A stretch of DNA of 64,000 bases from Pontibacter virosus (lineage in GTDB: Bacteria; Bacteroidota; Bacteroidia; Cytophagales; Hymenobacteraceae): assembly GCF_003096355.1 (NCBI RefSeq), contig NZ_QEKI01000011.1, forward strand, positions 30,663-94,662. The letters run 5' to 3'. The position numbers and the translations under genes are program-made. The notes beneath the pieces are model-generated. The model searched no databases. It had not been told where the DNA came from and was given only the letters and a program-made list of their open reading frames with translations. Of this stretch, positions 18,417 to 27,069 are shown in pieces (positions within the stretch are counted from its first letter, which is position 1; the number at the start of each line of letters is the position of its first letter).

Positions 18417-19313
18417 ATGGCGAAGAAAAAAGTATCTAACCGGCACGAGCATCACAAAGAGGCTCCTGTACCCAAAGGTTGCCTGCTGGCCATAGGAGGC
18501 CGTGAGGACAAAGGAGACAAGGAGCTATCAGAAGAGCAGAGCAAGAATGCAGACTTCGAGAGCGAGGAGATCATGAAATACTTTGTGAGCACACTCAAAG
18601 GAAATGAGCCGATGGTGGCTGTGGTGCCGACAGCTTCTACCGAGCCCGATGAATTAGCAAAAGACTACATCAAGGAGTTTAACAAACTGGGGGTAAAGAA
18701 TGTAGAGGTATTGGACATCCGCAACCGTCTGGATGCACGCAAGACTGAATTTCTGGAGATGGTCGAACGGGCGGCTGGCATCATGTTCACAGGGGGCGAT
18801 CAGCTGCGCCTCACCTCCATACTGGGCGGATCGCCGGTGCTGCAGCTTATGAAAGAGCGCTATACCTACGACGAAGATTTTATCATAGCCGGCACCAGCG
18901 CTGGAGCCGCAGCCATGTCCACGCCTATGATCTACGAGGGCGAAACGCAGGGAGGCTACATCAAAGGTGATGTGCGCATTACTACCGGACTGGAGTTTCT
19001 CAAGAACGTTGCCATTGACACACACTTTATCCAGCGCGGACGTATCATTCGGGTGTCGCAGTGCATTGCCACTAACCCGGGTTGTATTGGCATTGGGCTG
19101 GAAGAGGACACTGCTATTTGCGTCACCAAAGGATCCGAAGTGAAAGTGCTTGGCTCCGGCCTGGTCACCATTGTTGATGGGCTGGGCATCACAGAAACGA
19201 ATATATACGAGATCAAAACAGGTGAACCCTTCTCGGTTCGGGATATGAGAGTGCACTTGTTGGCAGCAGGCGATACCTATACCTTGCCTACCTACGATCA
19301 ATTACATATTTAG
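18417..19313 (+). CDS. cphB: Cyanophycinase
   Basis: A 298-residue serine peptidase of the S51 family that cuts cyanophycin (multi-L-arginyl-poly-L-aspartate) into beta-Asp-Arg dipeptides. LLAIGGREDKG is the conserved N-terminal strand, FTGGDQLRL the substrate-site motif, and GTSAGAAAMS the nucleophile elbow with the catalytic Ser; DTHFIQRGRIIR follows as in CphB. There is no signal peptide, so this is an intracellular enzyme. It is the last gene of a four-gene operon. Cyanophycin synthetase and isoaspartyl dipeptidase lie 12 kb away, completing the cycle. Confidence 0.9.
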   Translation: MAKKKVSNRHEHHKEAPVPKGCLLAIGGREDKGDKELSEEQSKNADFESEEIMKYFVSTLKGNEPMVAVVPTASTEPDELAKDYIKEFNKLGVKNVEVLDIRNRLDARKTEFLEMVERAAGIMFTGGDQLRLTSILGGSPVLQLMKERYTYDEDFIIAGTSAGAAAMSTPMIYEGETQGGYIKGDVRITTGLEFLKNVAIDTHFIQRGRIIRVSQCIATNPGCIGIGLEEDTAICVTKGSEVKVLGSGLVTIVDGLGITETNIYEIKTGEPFSVRDMRVHLLAAGDTYTLPTYDQLHI

Positions 19314-19338
19314 GCAGTTAGCAGGATTAAACGCTAAG

Positions 19339-19899
19339 CTACTCCCTGAAATACACCGCATAGGTTTGCAAGGTATCCTGCGTCAAGGCTTGCGCTTTCA
19401 CACGGTCTGCTTCTGCTTCCTTCTCCTGGCCGAGCTTATACCTGGCGGCGCCACGGCCATAAAGCGCATCGTAAAAAAAGCTTTCACTACCGGCAGCAGG
19501 TATAACAGCGTTGTAATCTTCCAGCGCCTCTTCATACTTGCCTAATTCTAAACGCATTTCGGCACGGTGGTACCGAAAACCGATGTCATCCGGATAGGCT
19601 TCGAGTGCCTCGTTCAGGGCTTCTTCGGCCTGTATAAAGTTCTTGTCGTAGCGGTAGCTCCAGTAAAGGAGGTCGTGGGTTTGGCGGTCGCCGTGGCCCT
19701 GAGTGATGAGTGAATTGAAGAAATAGCTCGCCTCTTTGAACGCGTTGGGGTTGCCCATGATGCCTTCCTCCAGTTTCGCCTCCGCATTCTTTCGCATTTT
19801 TTTTGTACTCGCGAAAAAGTAAGGATCCGAGAGGATCAGGACCACAAACACGATTGCGCCTATGGTCAGGACGATGGTGATGATGCGGGAGATGTTCAT
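19339..19899 (-). CDS. TPR-repeat protein with N-terminal membrane anchor
   Basis: A 186-residue protein. Residues about 5-27 are a single membrane helix (ITIVLTIGAIVFVVLILSD), followed by roughly three tetratricopeptide repeats (about 75-175: ALNEALEAYPDDIGFRYHRAE, LELGKYEEALEDYNAVI, YGRGAARYKLGQEKEAEAD). A scaffold for protein contacts, probably facing the periplasm or cytoplasmic face of the membrane. Converges on cyanophycinase with a 25-base gap. No specific partner can be inferred. Confidence 0.75.
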   Translation of the reverse strand: MNISRIITIVLTIGAIVFVVLILSDPYFFASTKKMRKNAEAKLEEGIMGNPNAFKEASYFFNSLITQGHGDRQTHDLLYWSYRYDKNFIQAEEALNEALEAYPDDIGFRYHRAEMRLELGKYEEALEDYNAVIPAAGSESFFYDALYGRGAARYKLGQEKEAEADRVKAQALTQDTLQTYAVYFRE

Positions 19900-19964
19900 A
19901 AGGTGGCGTCTGGTCTATGCGAATATAACAAAAAGCAAAGCAGGTTGAGTTGCAGCCAAAGTGC

Positions 19965-20348
19965 CTATAACACCAACTCGCGGTGCAGCTTCTCCAGGGT
20001 TTCGGCAGGGTCGAGGCAAAGGCCGGGATGCACAGCCGAGGTCTGCACAATGGTGCTGCGGTTAGCTGTGAGCCAGCGGAAACGGGAGGCTGTTCCCAGC
20101 TGACCAATCGGTCCGCCTTCTCGACGTCCGGCGCACACTTTCTCAAAAGCCTGCAGGCGTGCCCGCAGCTCCTCCATGTCCAGCTCGCCGAATGCAGCTT
20201 GCAGGCGCGCCTCGTTTAGGATATAGCGGATCTGCAAAAAGCCCCGTGAATTGCAAAGCAGGATAACGCCCACATTCAGAAACTCCTCCCGCTCCACCCG
20301 CGGCACCACCCGAATGACGGCGTACTCAAATAAGTGTCTTTCTTGCAT
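19965..20348 (-). CDS. DUF3037 protein, partner of the HipA-like kinase
   Basis: A 127-residue protein beginning MQERHLFEYAVIRVVPRVEREEFLNVG, the characteristic start of DUF3037 proteins (YAVVRVVPR.EREEFVNVGV). No catalytic motif is known. Its start overlaps the end of the HipA-like kinase gene by 23 bases, so they are translated together. DUF3037 genes are repeatedly found right after HipA-like kinase genes, which suggests a two-protein unit. Confidence 0.85.
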   Translation of the reverse strand: MQERHLFEYAVIRVVPRVEREEFLNVGVILLCNSRGFLQIRYILNEARLQAAFGELDMEELRARLQAFEKVCAGRREGGPIGQLGTASRFRWLTANRSTIVQTSAVHPGLCLDPAETLEKLHRELVL

Positions 20349-21126
20349 CTTGGGCGGCTTTCACAAATATGTCTGATTGGGCTAATCTGATCTCGAAGAA
20401 GCGGGCGTATGCCTGGCGGTGTTCCCCGGCTGTTTCGAACGGTGACTCCACGCCGGTCAGCCACTCGTCCGGTATAAGCGCTAGGATCTCCTGTATGCGT
20501 TCAAGTGTAAGCGTTGACCGGCCAACCTCGTTCGCTGCTTCCAGCTCACTGGCCTGCGGCAGGAGCACGTGGTCCTTGATCATGGCAAACGGGCGATTGG
20601 CCTGCTCTTCCCAGTTATCCCAGGAGTGATGGAAAAACAGCGAAGCGCCGTGATCGATCAGCCAGAGTTCTTTCTTCCACATGAGCATGTTGGTGTTGCG
20701 GGCCGTGCGGTCTACGTTGGTCACCAGGGCATCGAGCCACACAATGCGGGAAGCCAGGTCGGCGTCAATGGTTGTGACCACAGGGTCGAAGGTAATGGCG
20801 CCCTGCAGGTAGTGTGAGCCCAGGTTAAGGCCTTCGCTGGCGTGCAGCAGATCTTGTATCTCTTCGTCGGGCTCGGTGCGACCAAAGGCTTCGTCGAGGT
20901 GCATGAACACGATCTCGGGAATCTGGAAGCCCAATGCGCGGGCAATCTCTCCCACAATCAGTTCGGCGATCAGCACTTTGATGCCCTGGCCCGCGCCCCT
21001 GAATTTAAGGACGTACAGAAAATCATCATCGGCCTCCACGATGGCGGGCAGCGAGCCTCCCTCGCGCAAAGGCGTGATGTAGCGGACAACGTTGACGGTC
21101 CGGATCTCTGGTGATCTGTGATTCAT
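20326..21126 (-). CDS. HipA-family protein kinase-like protein
   Basis: A 266-residue protein with the reduced HipA/PI3K-like kinase fold. DALVTNVDRTARNTNML (about 151-167) contains the catalytic Asp and the Mg-binding Asn, and LWLIDHGASLFFHH (about 172-185) supplies the second metal-binding Asp in place of DFG. The N-terminal half (VEADDDFLYVLKFRGAGQG) holds the nucleotide-contact Lys. It lacks the long N-terminal lobe of E. coli HipA. It may phosphorylate a protein partner; whether it acts as a toxin is unknown, as no HipB-like DNA-binding antitoxin is adjacent. Confidence 0.82.
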   Translation of the reverse strand: MNHRSPEIRTVNVVRYITPLREGGSLPAIVEADDDFLYVLKFRGAGQGIKVLIAELIVGEIARALGFQIPEIVFMHLDEAFGRTEPDEEIQDLLHASEGLNLGSHYLQGAITFDPVVTTIDADLASRIVWLDALVTNVDRTARNTNMLMWKKELWLIDHGASLFFHHSWDNWEEQANRPFAMIKDHVLLPQASELEAANEVGRSTLTLERIQEILALIPDEWLTGVESPFETAGEHRQAYARFFEIRLAQSDIFVKAAQDARKTLI

Positions 21127-21164
21127 AGGTGCAACTTACGAAAAATGTGTTGAGCGCGATTGGC

Positions 21165-21992
21165 CTATGCTGAAAATATACAGTAGGGAGGGCCGCTATT
21201 CCGGCTTTTGTCCAGGGCTATACCTTGTAGCATATGGGCCAGAATGGGTTTGCACTTCTCGTGGCAGGCGGGGTAGAAGTGGCCGTGTTTCCAAGTTGTC
21301 GACTTGGGTGACTGTCCCCACCAGAATTCTGCCATTGCAAGTGGTTTCATGTTGTGCTGAAAGGCATATTGCAAAAGCTTTGGCGCGGCGCATTCCCCGG
21401 CGCCGGCTGGTGGATTACCGTTGGCTCTCTTCTGGAAAATATCACGCAGGCCCTTCACTTCACCTTTCTGGTTCAGGAAATGATACTGGTCAAAGAGCTT
21501 CGCCTGCAGCGCAACAGAGTTAGTTCTGCGCAGCTTTTGCAGCTCATCAATCCGAGTAGCGTTTTCGGTTTTTCCTTGATCCTGAAGTGTGTTTATTTCC
21601 TGGTTGATGCGGGTAAGTTCGCGCATGCCCGTGTTCAGAAAGCTGCCTTCCATGAGCGCATCAAATATGGGCGGCACGAAGGCAGGGTGGTGATAACTGC
21701 CAGCCAGTTTTCCCGAAAATGCCGCCAGAAAGCCCAGTTCATCCTGTGCCGTCTTCACAACCAGCACACCAAACATTTTCCCGATGATCGTTCCTGCCTG
21801 GCCCGCTTCTAAGCCAAAATTGTGCACCCACTCTTGCTGCTGTGCGAGTTGCTGCTGTAGCTTTTCAGCTGCCAGTAGGGCAAGGGCATGGGGTGTATAC
21901 CCGAAAGGGTAAGTGAATTTTTCGGGCAGGGTATAGGCCGCTGCACGCTCGCCAAAAGGTATGAGCAGTGGCTTGGTAAGGGTATCTGACAA
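21165..21992 (-). CDS. Stand-alone N-terminal domain of a Bacteroidetes RluA-type pseudouridine synthase
   Basis: A 275-residue protein matching the N-terminal extension of the large (about 550-residue) RluA-like pseudouridine synthases of Bacteroidetes: NPPAGAGECAAPKLLQYAF, KPLAMAEFWWGQSP, HGHFYPACHEKCKPILAHMLQG. The catalytic pseudouridine synthase domain that should follow (with its HRLDxxTSG-type motif) is missing: the gene ends 17 residues after the last conserved motif (ALDKSRNSGPPYCIFSA) and the next gene is the HipA-like kinase. The intact frame argues for a functional short protein or a recent truncation. Confidence 0.72.
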   Translation of the reverse strand: MSDTLTKPLLIPFGERAAAYTLPEKFTYPFGYTPHALALLAAEKLQQQLAQQQEWVHNFGLEAGQAGTIIGKMFGVLVVKTAQDELGFLAAFSGKLAGSYHHPAFVPPIFDALMEGSFLNTGMRELTRINQEINTLQDQGKTENATRIDELQKLRRTNSVALQAKLFDQYHFLNQKGEVKGLRDIFQKRANGNPPAGAGECAAPKLLQYAFQHNMKPLAMAEFWWGQSPKSTTWKHGHFYPACHEKCKPILAHMLQGIALDKSRNSGPPYCIFSA

Positions 21993-22144
21993 AAGAACTG
22001 GAAAAAGCTATTGGGGCGACAAAGGTAGTCATATATAAAGTGTTGACAAGAGTAATAGTGTCAACCAGAAACAGTAACCCTGAAGTTCCTGCTCCACAAA
22101 ACCTCCCCGAAAGCTATTCTAATGCACATAGCAAACAGGGTTGG

Positions 22145-22495
22145 CTAGACTACTTCGGCATCTTCCTTCTCAATCAGCGTATGCGTTGTTATACTAAATG
22201 CCATGCCAAGCACACTCCCCAGCGAGAAGCCACCGCCCATGCCGGGTGCCGCATCTAGCAGCATCTGGGAGTATTCGTAATATTGGTTCTGCTCTTCCGA
22301 CAGGTAAAATTCATATCCTTCCACCTCGCCGAACAGCACATCGCTGGAGCCCGTTTTATACTCGCCTTTCTCGTAGCACATGGGCTGGGAACCTTCGCAA
22401 CAGCCGCCACTCATGTAAAACATCAGCTCGCCGTAGCGCTCTTTCAACTGGCTGATTACTTCTTTTGCTTTTTCGGTTACTAGTATCTTTTCCAT
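22145..22495 (-). CDS. DUF779 protein linked to aldehyde dehydrogenase
   Basis: A 116-residue protein of the DUF779 family, recognised by FYMSGGCCEGSQPMCY (about 27-42) and FSLGSVLGMAF near the C-terminus. Several conserved Cys residues suggest metal or cofactor binding. In many bacteria this gene follows an AldB/ExaC-type aldehyde dehydrogenase, exactly as here. A terminator-like hairpin lies between the two genes, so DUF779 may be expressed at a lower level than the dehydrogenase. Confidence 0.85.
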   Translation of the reverse strand: MEKILVTEKAKEVISQLKERYGELMFYMSGGCCEGSQPMCYEKGEYKTGSSDVLFGEVEGYEFYLSEEQNQYYEYSQMLLDAAPGMGGGFSLGSVLGMAFSITTHTLIEKEDAEVV

Positions 22496-22520
22496 ATCCT
22501 ACATATTAAATGATTAAAAA

Positions 22521-22552
22521 AAATCACCTGAGGAAGCCCCAGGTGATTTCAG
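22521..22552 (-). terminator. Hairpin between the aldehyde dehydrogenase and DUF779 genes
   Basis: aaatcacctg (22521-22530) pairs with caggtgattt (22540-22549) around a 9-base loop. On the minus strand it is followed by a run of T (complement of the A-run 22516-22520), so it can end or attenuate leftward transcription after the dehydrogenase gene. Confidence 0.8.
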
Positions 22553-22573
22553 GTTAATGACAAACTTTAGCTC

Positions 22574-24133
22574 TTAAAAGAAACCTTGCTTTTTCTTATC
22601 ATAAGATATCAGCATGTTCTTGGTCTGGCGATAATGGTCGAGCATCATCTTGTGGTTCTCTCTACCGTAGCCCGACTGCTTGTAGCCACCAAACGGAGCG
22701 TGCGCCGGATAGGTGTGGTACTGGTTCACCCAGACACGGCCGGCCTGTATGGCTCTCGGCACCTGGTACATCTCGTGTGCGTCACGGGTCCAGACGCCGG
22801 CGCCCAGTCCGTAAATAGTATCGTTGGCGATCTCAATGGCTTCCTCGGTTGTTTTAAAAGTGGTCAGCGCCACGACCGGACCAAAGATCTCTTCCTGGAA
22901 CACACGCATCTTGTTGTGGCCCTTCAGAATGGTTGGCTGGATGTAGTAGCCATCGGCCAATTCACCCTCGAGTTTCTGCGGTTCGCCACCTACCAGTACT
23001 TCAGCTCCCTCTTCTTTACCAATCTTGATGTAGTTCAGGATCTTGTCGTACTGTGGCTTCGATACCTGAGCCCCGATCATGGTCTCGCCGTCCAGCGGGT
23101 TACCGGCTTTTATGGCTTTTACACGTTCTATCACGCGGGCTGTGAATGCGTCGGCTATACTTTCGTGCACCAGTAATCGGGTTGGGGCAGAACAAATCTC
23201 CCCTTGGTTCAGGGCAAAGAAGGCGGCTCCTTCCAGGGCTTTATCGAAGAATTCATCGTCGGCATCCATCACGGTAGGGAAGAAGATGTTCGGTGATTTA
23301 CCGCCCAACTCCATCGTGGAAGGAATGATGTTTTCAGAGGCGTACTGCATGATCAGTTTTCCTGTTGCCGTGGATCCGGTAAACGCAAGCTTGCTGATTC
23401 GTGGGGAAGTACCCAGCGCTTTACCAACCTCGGCTCCAAAACCGTTCACCACGTTCAGTACACCGGCTGGTAGTACATCAGTGAGCAACTCCACCAAGGC
23501 CAGAATACTCGTTGGGGTCTGCTCAGCCGGCTTCAGGACAATCGTGTTGCCTGCAGCAAGTGCCGGGGCAATTTTCCAGGCGGCCATCAGCAGCGGGAAG
23601 TTCCACGGAATAATCTGTCCTACCACCCCGATCGGCTCGTGCAATACGATACTCACCGTGTTTTCGTCGTGCTCTGAAACACCACCCTCCTCAGAACGGA
23701 TCACACCGGCAAAATAGCGGAAGTGATCGACTACAAGCGGAAGGTCTGCCGCACGCGTTTCACGGATTGGCTTACCGTTGTCAATGGTGTCGACTGTGGC
23801 CAGGTACTCCAGGTTGTCTTCGATGGTCTGGGCTACCCGAAGCAATGTATTACTACGGTCCTTGGCAGATGTCTTGCTCCATGTTTTAAACGCCTCGTGC
23901 GCTGCGTCCAGCGCCAGCTCCACGTCCTCTTTGGTAGAACGGGCTGCCTGCGCAAAGACCTTTCCATTGATGGGTGAAATGTTGTCGAAATACTCTCCCT
24001 TTATTGGTGGGACAAATTGCCCACCAATAAAGTTATCGCGTGGTAGTTCTTTGCCTTTGAGCTGTGGGAATTTATACTGTTTCTTGTCAGCTTTTCCATT
24101 CTTTAATATAGGTTCTAATACTGTCGTGCTCAT
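22574..24133 (-). CDS. Aldehyde dehydrogenase, acetaldehyde type (AldB/ExaC-like)
   Basis: A 519-residue NAD(P)-dependent aldehyde dehydrogenase. [22 protein letters not shown] is the cofactor site, FTGSTATGK the Rossmann turn, [14 protein letters not shown] holds the general-base Glu and [16 protein letters not shown] the nucleophilic Cys. Length, [23 protein letters not shown] and the DUF779 neighbour fit the acetaldehyde or chloroacetaldehyde dehydrogenases used in ethanol oxidation. The product acetate would be used through the glyoxylate shunt encoded in this window. A divergent AraC regulator lies upstream with candidate half-sites between them. Confidence 0.92.
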   Translation of the reverse strand: MSTTVLEPILKNGKADKKQYKFPQLKGKELPRDNFIGGQFVPPIKGEYFDNISPINGKVFAQAARSTKEDVELALDAAHEAFKTWSKTSAKDRSNTLLRVAQTIEDNLEYLATVDTIDNGKPIRETRAADLPLVVDHFRYFAGVIRSEEGGVSEHDENTVSIVLHEPIGVVGQIIPWNFPLLMAAWKIAPALAAGNTIVLKPAEQTPTSILALVELLTDVLPAGVLNVVNGFGAEVGKALGTSPRISKLAFTGSTATGKLIMQYASENIIPSTMELGGKSPNIFFPTVMDADDEFFDKALEGAAFFALNQGEICSAPTRLLVHESIADAFTARVIERVKAIKAGNPLDGETMIGAQVSKPQYDKILNYIKIGKEEGAEVLVGGEPQKLEGELADGYYIQPTILKGHNKMRVFQEEIFGPVVALTTFKTTEEAIEIANDTIYGLGAGVWTRDAHEMYQVPRAIQAGRVWVNQYHTYPAHAPFGGYKQSGYGRENHKMMLDHYRQTKNMLISYDKKKQGFF

Positions 24134-24200
24134 AATTTTATATCTTTAAATGTGTTTTAATGTATTTAGAAGCAGCATGCTACTGTAATTGCAACTGTTA

Positions 24201-24258
24201 CAAATTTACAACATAACTTAGCGCGAGGGGTAGTACAGACTTCCCATAAGGTAGGACA
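24201..24258. promoter_or_regulatory. Candidate AraC-type operator and -7 box in the ald/araC spacer
   Basis: Two direct half-sites, GGTAGTACA (24229-24237) and GGTAGGACA (24250-24258), repeat at a 21-base step, i.e. two helical turns, as expected for an AraC-family monomer pair. TAAATTTG on the minus strand (24201-24208) is a perfect TAnnTTTG -7 box directed at the aldehyde dehydrogenase gene. The half-sites lie just upstream of it, a normal activator position. Confidence 0.55.
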
Positions 24259-24358
24259 AAAGGGAAATTGCCTGGAAATATCAAGGTGTAACTTAGGAGC
24301 ACACCCGAGAGTAAGTGCTCGTAGATTCCGCACAGACTTTACATTTTACTAGAAGCCT

Positions 24359-25192
24359 ATGAATCCTGAAATGGACCTGTTTTTTATAAGCCCGCTTGAC
24401 GCCCCGCTGCAGGAATATTTTGAAAGCCCTGACCGGGAAGATTACTTTGAAATTGCCTGGCTGAAGGATGAGGAACCCATTCATTTTATAAAAGAGGGTA
24501 CATCCCGCATCAAGGGAGACTGGCTATACCTGATCCCGGCCAACCGCTCTCCCCGTCCCAGAAAATCAGGCAAAAAAGGGACGCTGCTCGCCTTCCACAA
24601 GTCGGTGCTGGATTATGAGGTAAAAGAGTTTACTTTGGATGTGATCAGGCTTTTTTTGGGCAAAGGGGCTGGTAGTTTCTCTACTATCCTGCTGGAAGAG
24701 GAGATGGCCGTAACTTTGGAGAGCATCCTTTGGATCATTAAAGACGAGTATGAGCAGCAGCAAGAGAATTTCCTGGTGCTTAAAGCGCTGCTGAAGGCAT
24801 TTTTATTGAAGCTAATGCAGTATAAGGTACAGACCTTAACCAGACAGGGGCTTAATGAGAAACGGGTGTACCATTTCCTGCTGCTGCTGGAGCACCACTT
24901 CAGGGAAGAGAAAGCGGTGGCGTTCTATGCCGATAAACTGAACATTACCCCCAAACGTCTGAACCAGATCCTGAAGCAAAAGACCGGAAAAACAATCACG
25001 CAGTTGCTGCAGGAGCGCCTGGTAGTGGAGGCCAGGCAGCAGCTTATCGCCAGCGCAAAGACGATACAGGAAGTGGGCTATAGCCTTGGTTTTGATGACA
25101 GATCCTACTTCAGCAGGTTCTTCAAAAAAATGACCGGACAGACGCCGGAGCAGTTCCAGAAACAAGCCAAGGAGCGTATTTTTCCTGTCTAA
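24359..25192 (+). CDS. AraC-family transcriptional regulator
   Basis: A 277-residue regulator. Residues 1-165 form a cupin-like ligand-sensing domain (IAWLKDEEPIHFIKEG, LLAFHKSVLDYEVKEF), and residues about 180-270 the two-helix-turn-helix AraC domain (AVAFYADKLNITPKRLNQILKQKTGKT; TIQEVGYSLGFDDRSYFSRFFKKMTGQTPEQF). Divergent from the aldehyde dehydrogenase gene at 22574, so it probably senses an alcohol or aldehyde and activates that gene. This is inference from position. Confidence 0.9.
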   Translation: MNPEMDLFFISPLDAPLQEYFESPDREDYFEIAWLKDEEPIHFIKEGTSRIKGDWLYLIPANRSPRPRKSGKKGTLLAFHKSVLDYEVKEFTLDVIRLFLGKGAGSFSTILLEEEMAVTLESILWIIKDEYEQQQENFLVLKALLKAFLLKLMQYKVQTLTRQGLNEKRVYHFLLLLEHHFREEKAVAFYADKLNITPKRLNQILKQKTGKTITQLLQERLVVEARQQLIASAKTIQEVGYSLGFDDRSYFSRFFKKMTGQTPEQFQKQAKERIFPV

Positions 25193-25241
25193 TGTATAGC
25201 AAGCAATATCATGCTGAAGGGGCTTCAGGTATAGCGCAAAC

Positions 25242-25276
25242 AAAAAGCCATACCCTTTTACAGGTATGGCTTTCCG
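25242..25276. terminator. Bidirectional terminator between the AraC regulator and ferredoxin genes
   Basis: aaagccatac (25244-25253) and gtatggcttt (25264-25273) form a 10-bp stem, with A-run and T-run on the two sides. It stops transcription from both convergent genes. Confidence 0.85.
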
Positions 25277-25301
25277 GATTTTCAGGTATAAGGTATAGCG
25301 C

Positions 25302-25625
25302 TTAGGCTTCCGGCATCAGGCGCACCACCAGGCCATCGAGTTCGGGGTTGACGCGCAGCTGGCAGGAAAGCCGGCTGGTTGCGGTGGCGTGTGGCAGAGT
25401 TTCGAGCATGTAGGCTTCGTCGTCTCCGGGCTCGGGTAGTTCACCGCTTTCGAGCACCTCCACGTGGCAGGTGGCGCAGATGGCCATGCCGCCACAGATA
25501 GCCGGTACGTCCAGCTCGTTGGCCTTCATCACTTCCATTACCGAAAGGCCCATGTCGGTAGGGGCTTCCAGGGTTACGCGGCTACCGTCGGGCAGCTCCA
25601 CGTGTATGTCGATCAGCTCCTCCAT
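25302..25625 (-). CDS. [2Fe-2S] ferredoxin, adrenodoxin type
   Basis: A 107-residue ferredoxin. The cluster ligands are CGGMAICATC (C-x5-C-x2-C) at residues about 44-53 and a fourth Cys in RLSCQLR. ELPEPGDDEAYMLE between them is the acidic interaction loop typical of adrenodoxin-like and Isc ferredoxins. Its ATG overlaps the stop codon of the upstream ferredoxin reductase by one base (TAATG), so the two are coupled and probably work as a pair delivering electrons from NADPH to an unidentified acceptor. Confidence 0.93.
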   Translation of the reverse strand: MEELIDIHVELPDGSRVTLEAPTDMGLSVMEVMKANELDVPAICGGMAICATCHVEVLESGELPEPGDDEAYMLETLPHATATSRLSCQLRVNPELDGLVVRLMPEA

Positions 25626-26638
25626 TAGCTTAGCTCCTGTATGCCGTTCACGGTGGTGTACTTGAGCACAAACTTCTTGTCCGGATAGATAATGTTATAG
25701 GCGCTCTGTGCCATTAAGGCCGACTCGTGGAAACCGCACAGGATCAGCTTCAACTTGCCCGGGTAGGTGTTGATGTCGCCGATGGCGTACACGCCCGGAA
25801 TGTTGGTAGAGTAGTCCACGGTGTTCACCACGATGGCGCCCTTCTCCAGCTCCAGTCCCCAGTTCTCGAGCGGCCCCAGTTTTGGCACCAGACCGAAAAG
25901 CGGGATGAAGTAATCGGTCTTGATCTGGTACTCGGTCTGGTTGTCGATCAAGACGGTTACACCATCGAGTTTACCGTTGCCCTGCACTTCCGTCACGTTC
26001 GACTTAAGCAGAAGTTTTATCTGTCCTTCCTCGGCCAACGTAAGCACTTTTTCCGCCGATTCCGGCGCACCCCGGAAAGTAGAGCCGCGGTGTACGAGTG
26101 TCAGTTCTTCCGCTACACCGGCCAGGTAGATGGCCCAATCCAGGGCGGAGTCACCACCGCCAGCCAGTACCACTTTCTTGCTGCGGAACAGCTCCGGGTC
26201 GCGCACCATGTAGGTCACGCCTTTTCCTTCAAAGTTCTCGAGGCTCTCGATGGCGGGTTTGCGGGGCTCAAAAGAACCCAGTCCGCCCGCAATGGCCACT
26301 ACCTTACAGGCAATTTCGGTGCCTTCGGAAGTACGCACAATGAACGAGCCGTCTTCCTGCTTGTCGAGTTCTTCTACGCGCTCTCCCAGGGTGAAAGTAG
26401 GGTGGAAAGGCTCGATCTGCTTCATTAGATTGTCAACCAGCTCACCAGCCAGTATCGACGGGAAACCAGGTATGTCGTAGATCGGTTTTTTAGGGTATAT
26501 CTCAGCTAGCTGTCCGCCCACTACAGGCAGAGCGTCCACCACGTGGCAGCGCATCTTGAGCAGACCAGCCTCAAACACGGCGAACAAGCCCACAGGGCCT
26601 GCGCCTACAATGCATATATCGGTTGTTATTCTGTCCAT
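25625..26638 (-). CDS. Ferredoxin--NADP+ reductase, type 2 (thioredoxin-reductase-like)
   Basis: A 337-residue flavoprotein. CIVGAGPVGLFAVFEAGLL at the N-terminus is the FAD-binding glycine motif, KVVLAGGGDSALDWAIYLA (about 154-172) the NADP site, and GVYAIGDINTYPGKLKLILCGFHESALMAQ the C-terminal FAD contact. There is no redox-active CxxC, which separates it from thioredoxin reductase and places it with the YumC/TRLF reductases. It reduces the ferredoxin encoded immediately downstream with NADPH. Confidence 0.92.
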   Translation of the reverse strand: MDRITTDICIVGAGPVGLFAVFEAGLLKMRCHVVDALPVVGGQLAEIYPKKPIYDIPGFPSILAGELVDNLMKQIEPFHPTFTLGERVEELDKQEDGSFIVRTSEGTEIACKVVAIAGGLGSFEPRKPAIESLENFEGKGVTYMVRDPELFRSKKVVLAGGGDSALDWAIYLAGVAEELTLVHRGSTFRGAPESAEKVLTLAEEGQIKLLLKSNVTEVQGNGKLDGVTVLIDNQTEYQIKTDYFIPLFGLVPKLGPLENWGLELEKGAIVVNTVDYSTNIPGVYAIGDINTYPGKLKLILCGFHESALMAQSAYNIIYPDKKFVLKYTTVNGIQELS

Positions 26639-26718
26639 TTAAAATTGTCTTTTGATCAATCAATTTTCTACCGTAAAGATACGGCCATGTGTTAAGCATC
26701 CATAGCAATTTCTGTTAT

Positions 26719-26764
26719 AAAATGGGGCGGCTCACAGCACCTGCCGTAAACCGCCCCATTTCAG
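26719..26764 (-). terminator. Terminator of the membrane-protein operon
   Basis: aaatggggcgg (26720-26730) pairs with ccgccccattt (26751-26761), an 11-bp stem with a 20-base loop located just after the leftward gene that ends at 26780. Confidence 0.85.
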
Positions 26765-26779
26765 TTGTGCTGTATATAA

Positions 26780-27058
26780 TTATTTCAGTGCTTTATCCAG
26801 CATATCGCCCAGGTCGCTCACACCTAAGGTGAACATAAACAGCACAATGGCCAGTATGATCTTAACCACCACAGGTATAGCGAAGCCGAGGTGGCGCTTC
26901 AGATAGGTGTTGGCCGGTGGGAGATAGACGAGCGAGAGCAACAGGTATACGAGCCCGGGCACAGGATGTACCAGTACCAGGTTCAGGACTCCAACGGCTG
27001 CTACTACCAGGCCGAAAAACCAGCCGAGCAGGGGATAGGTCAAGGTATGGGCTTTCAT
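26780..27058 (-). CDS. Small membrane protein, about three spans
   Basis: A 92-residue hydrophobic protein with segments at about 8-30 (LGWFFGLVVAAVGVLNLVLV), 33-48 and 58-78 (AIPVVVKIILAIVLFMFTLGV). No family recognised with certainty. It is the last gene of the leftward operon that begins with the membrane protein at 30061, and its spacing to the next gene is only 11 bases. It may be a subunit or accessory of a membrane complex with its neighbours. Confidence 0.65.
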   Translation of the reverse strand: MKAHTLTYPLLGWFFGLVVAAVGVLNLVLVHPVPGLVYLLLSLVYLPPANTYLKRHLGFAIPVVVKIILAIVLFMFTLGVSDLGDMLDKALK

Positions 27059-27069
27059 AGTGCTGCTGT

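Noticed and set aside
21127..21170. Missing catalytic domain of the pseudouridine synthase in another frame
   Set aside because: Only about 40 bases separate it from the HipA-like gene; no continuation exists in any frame.
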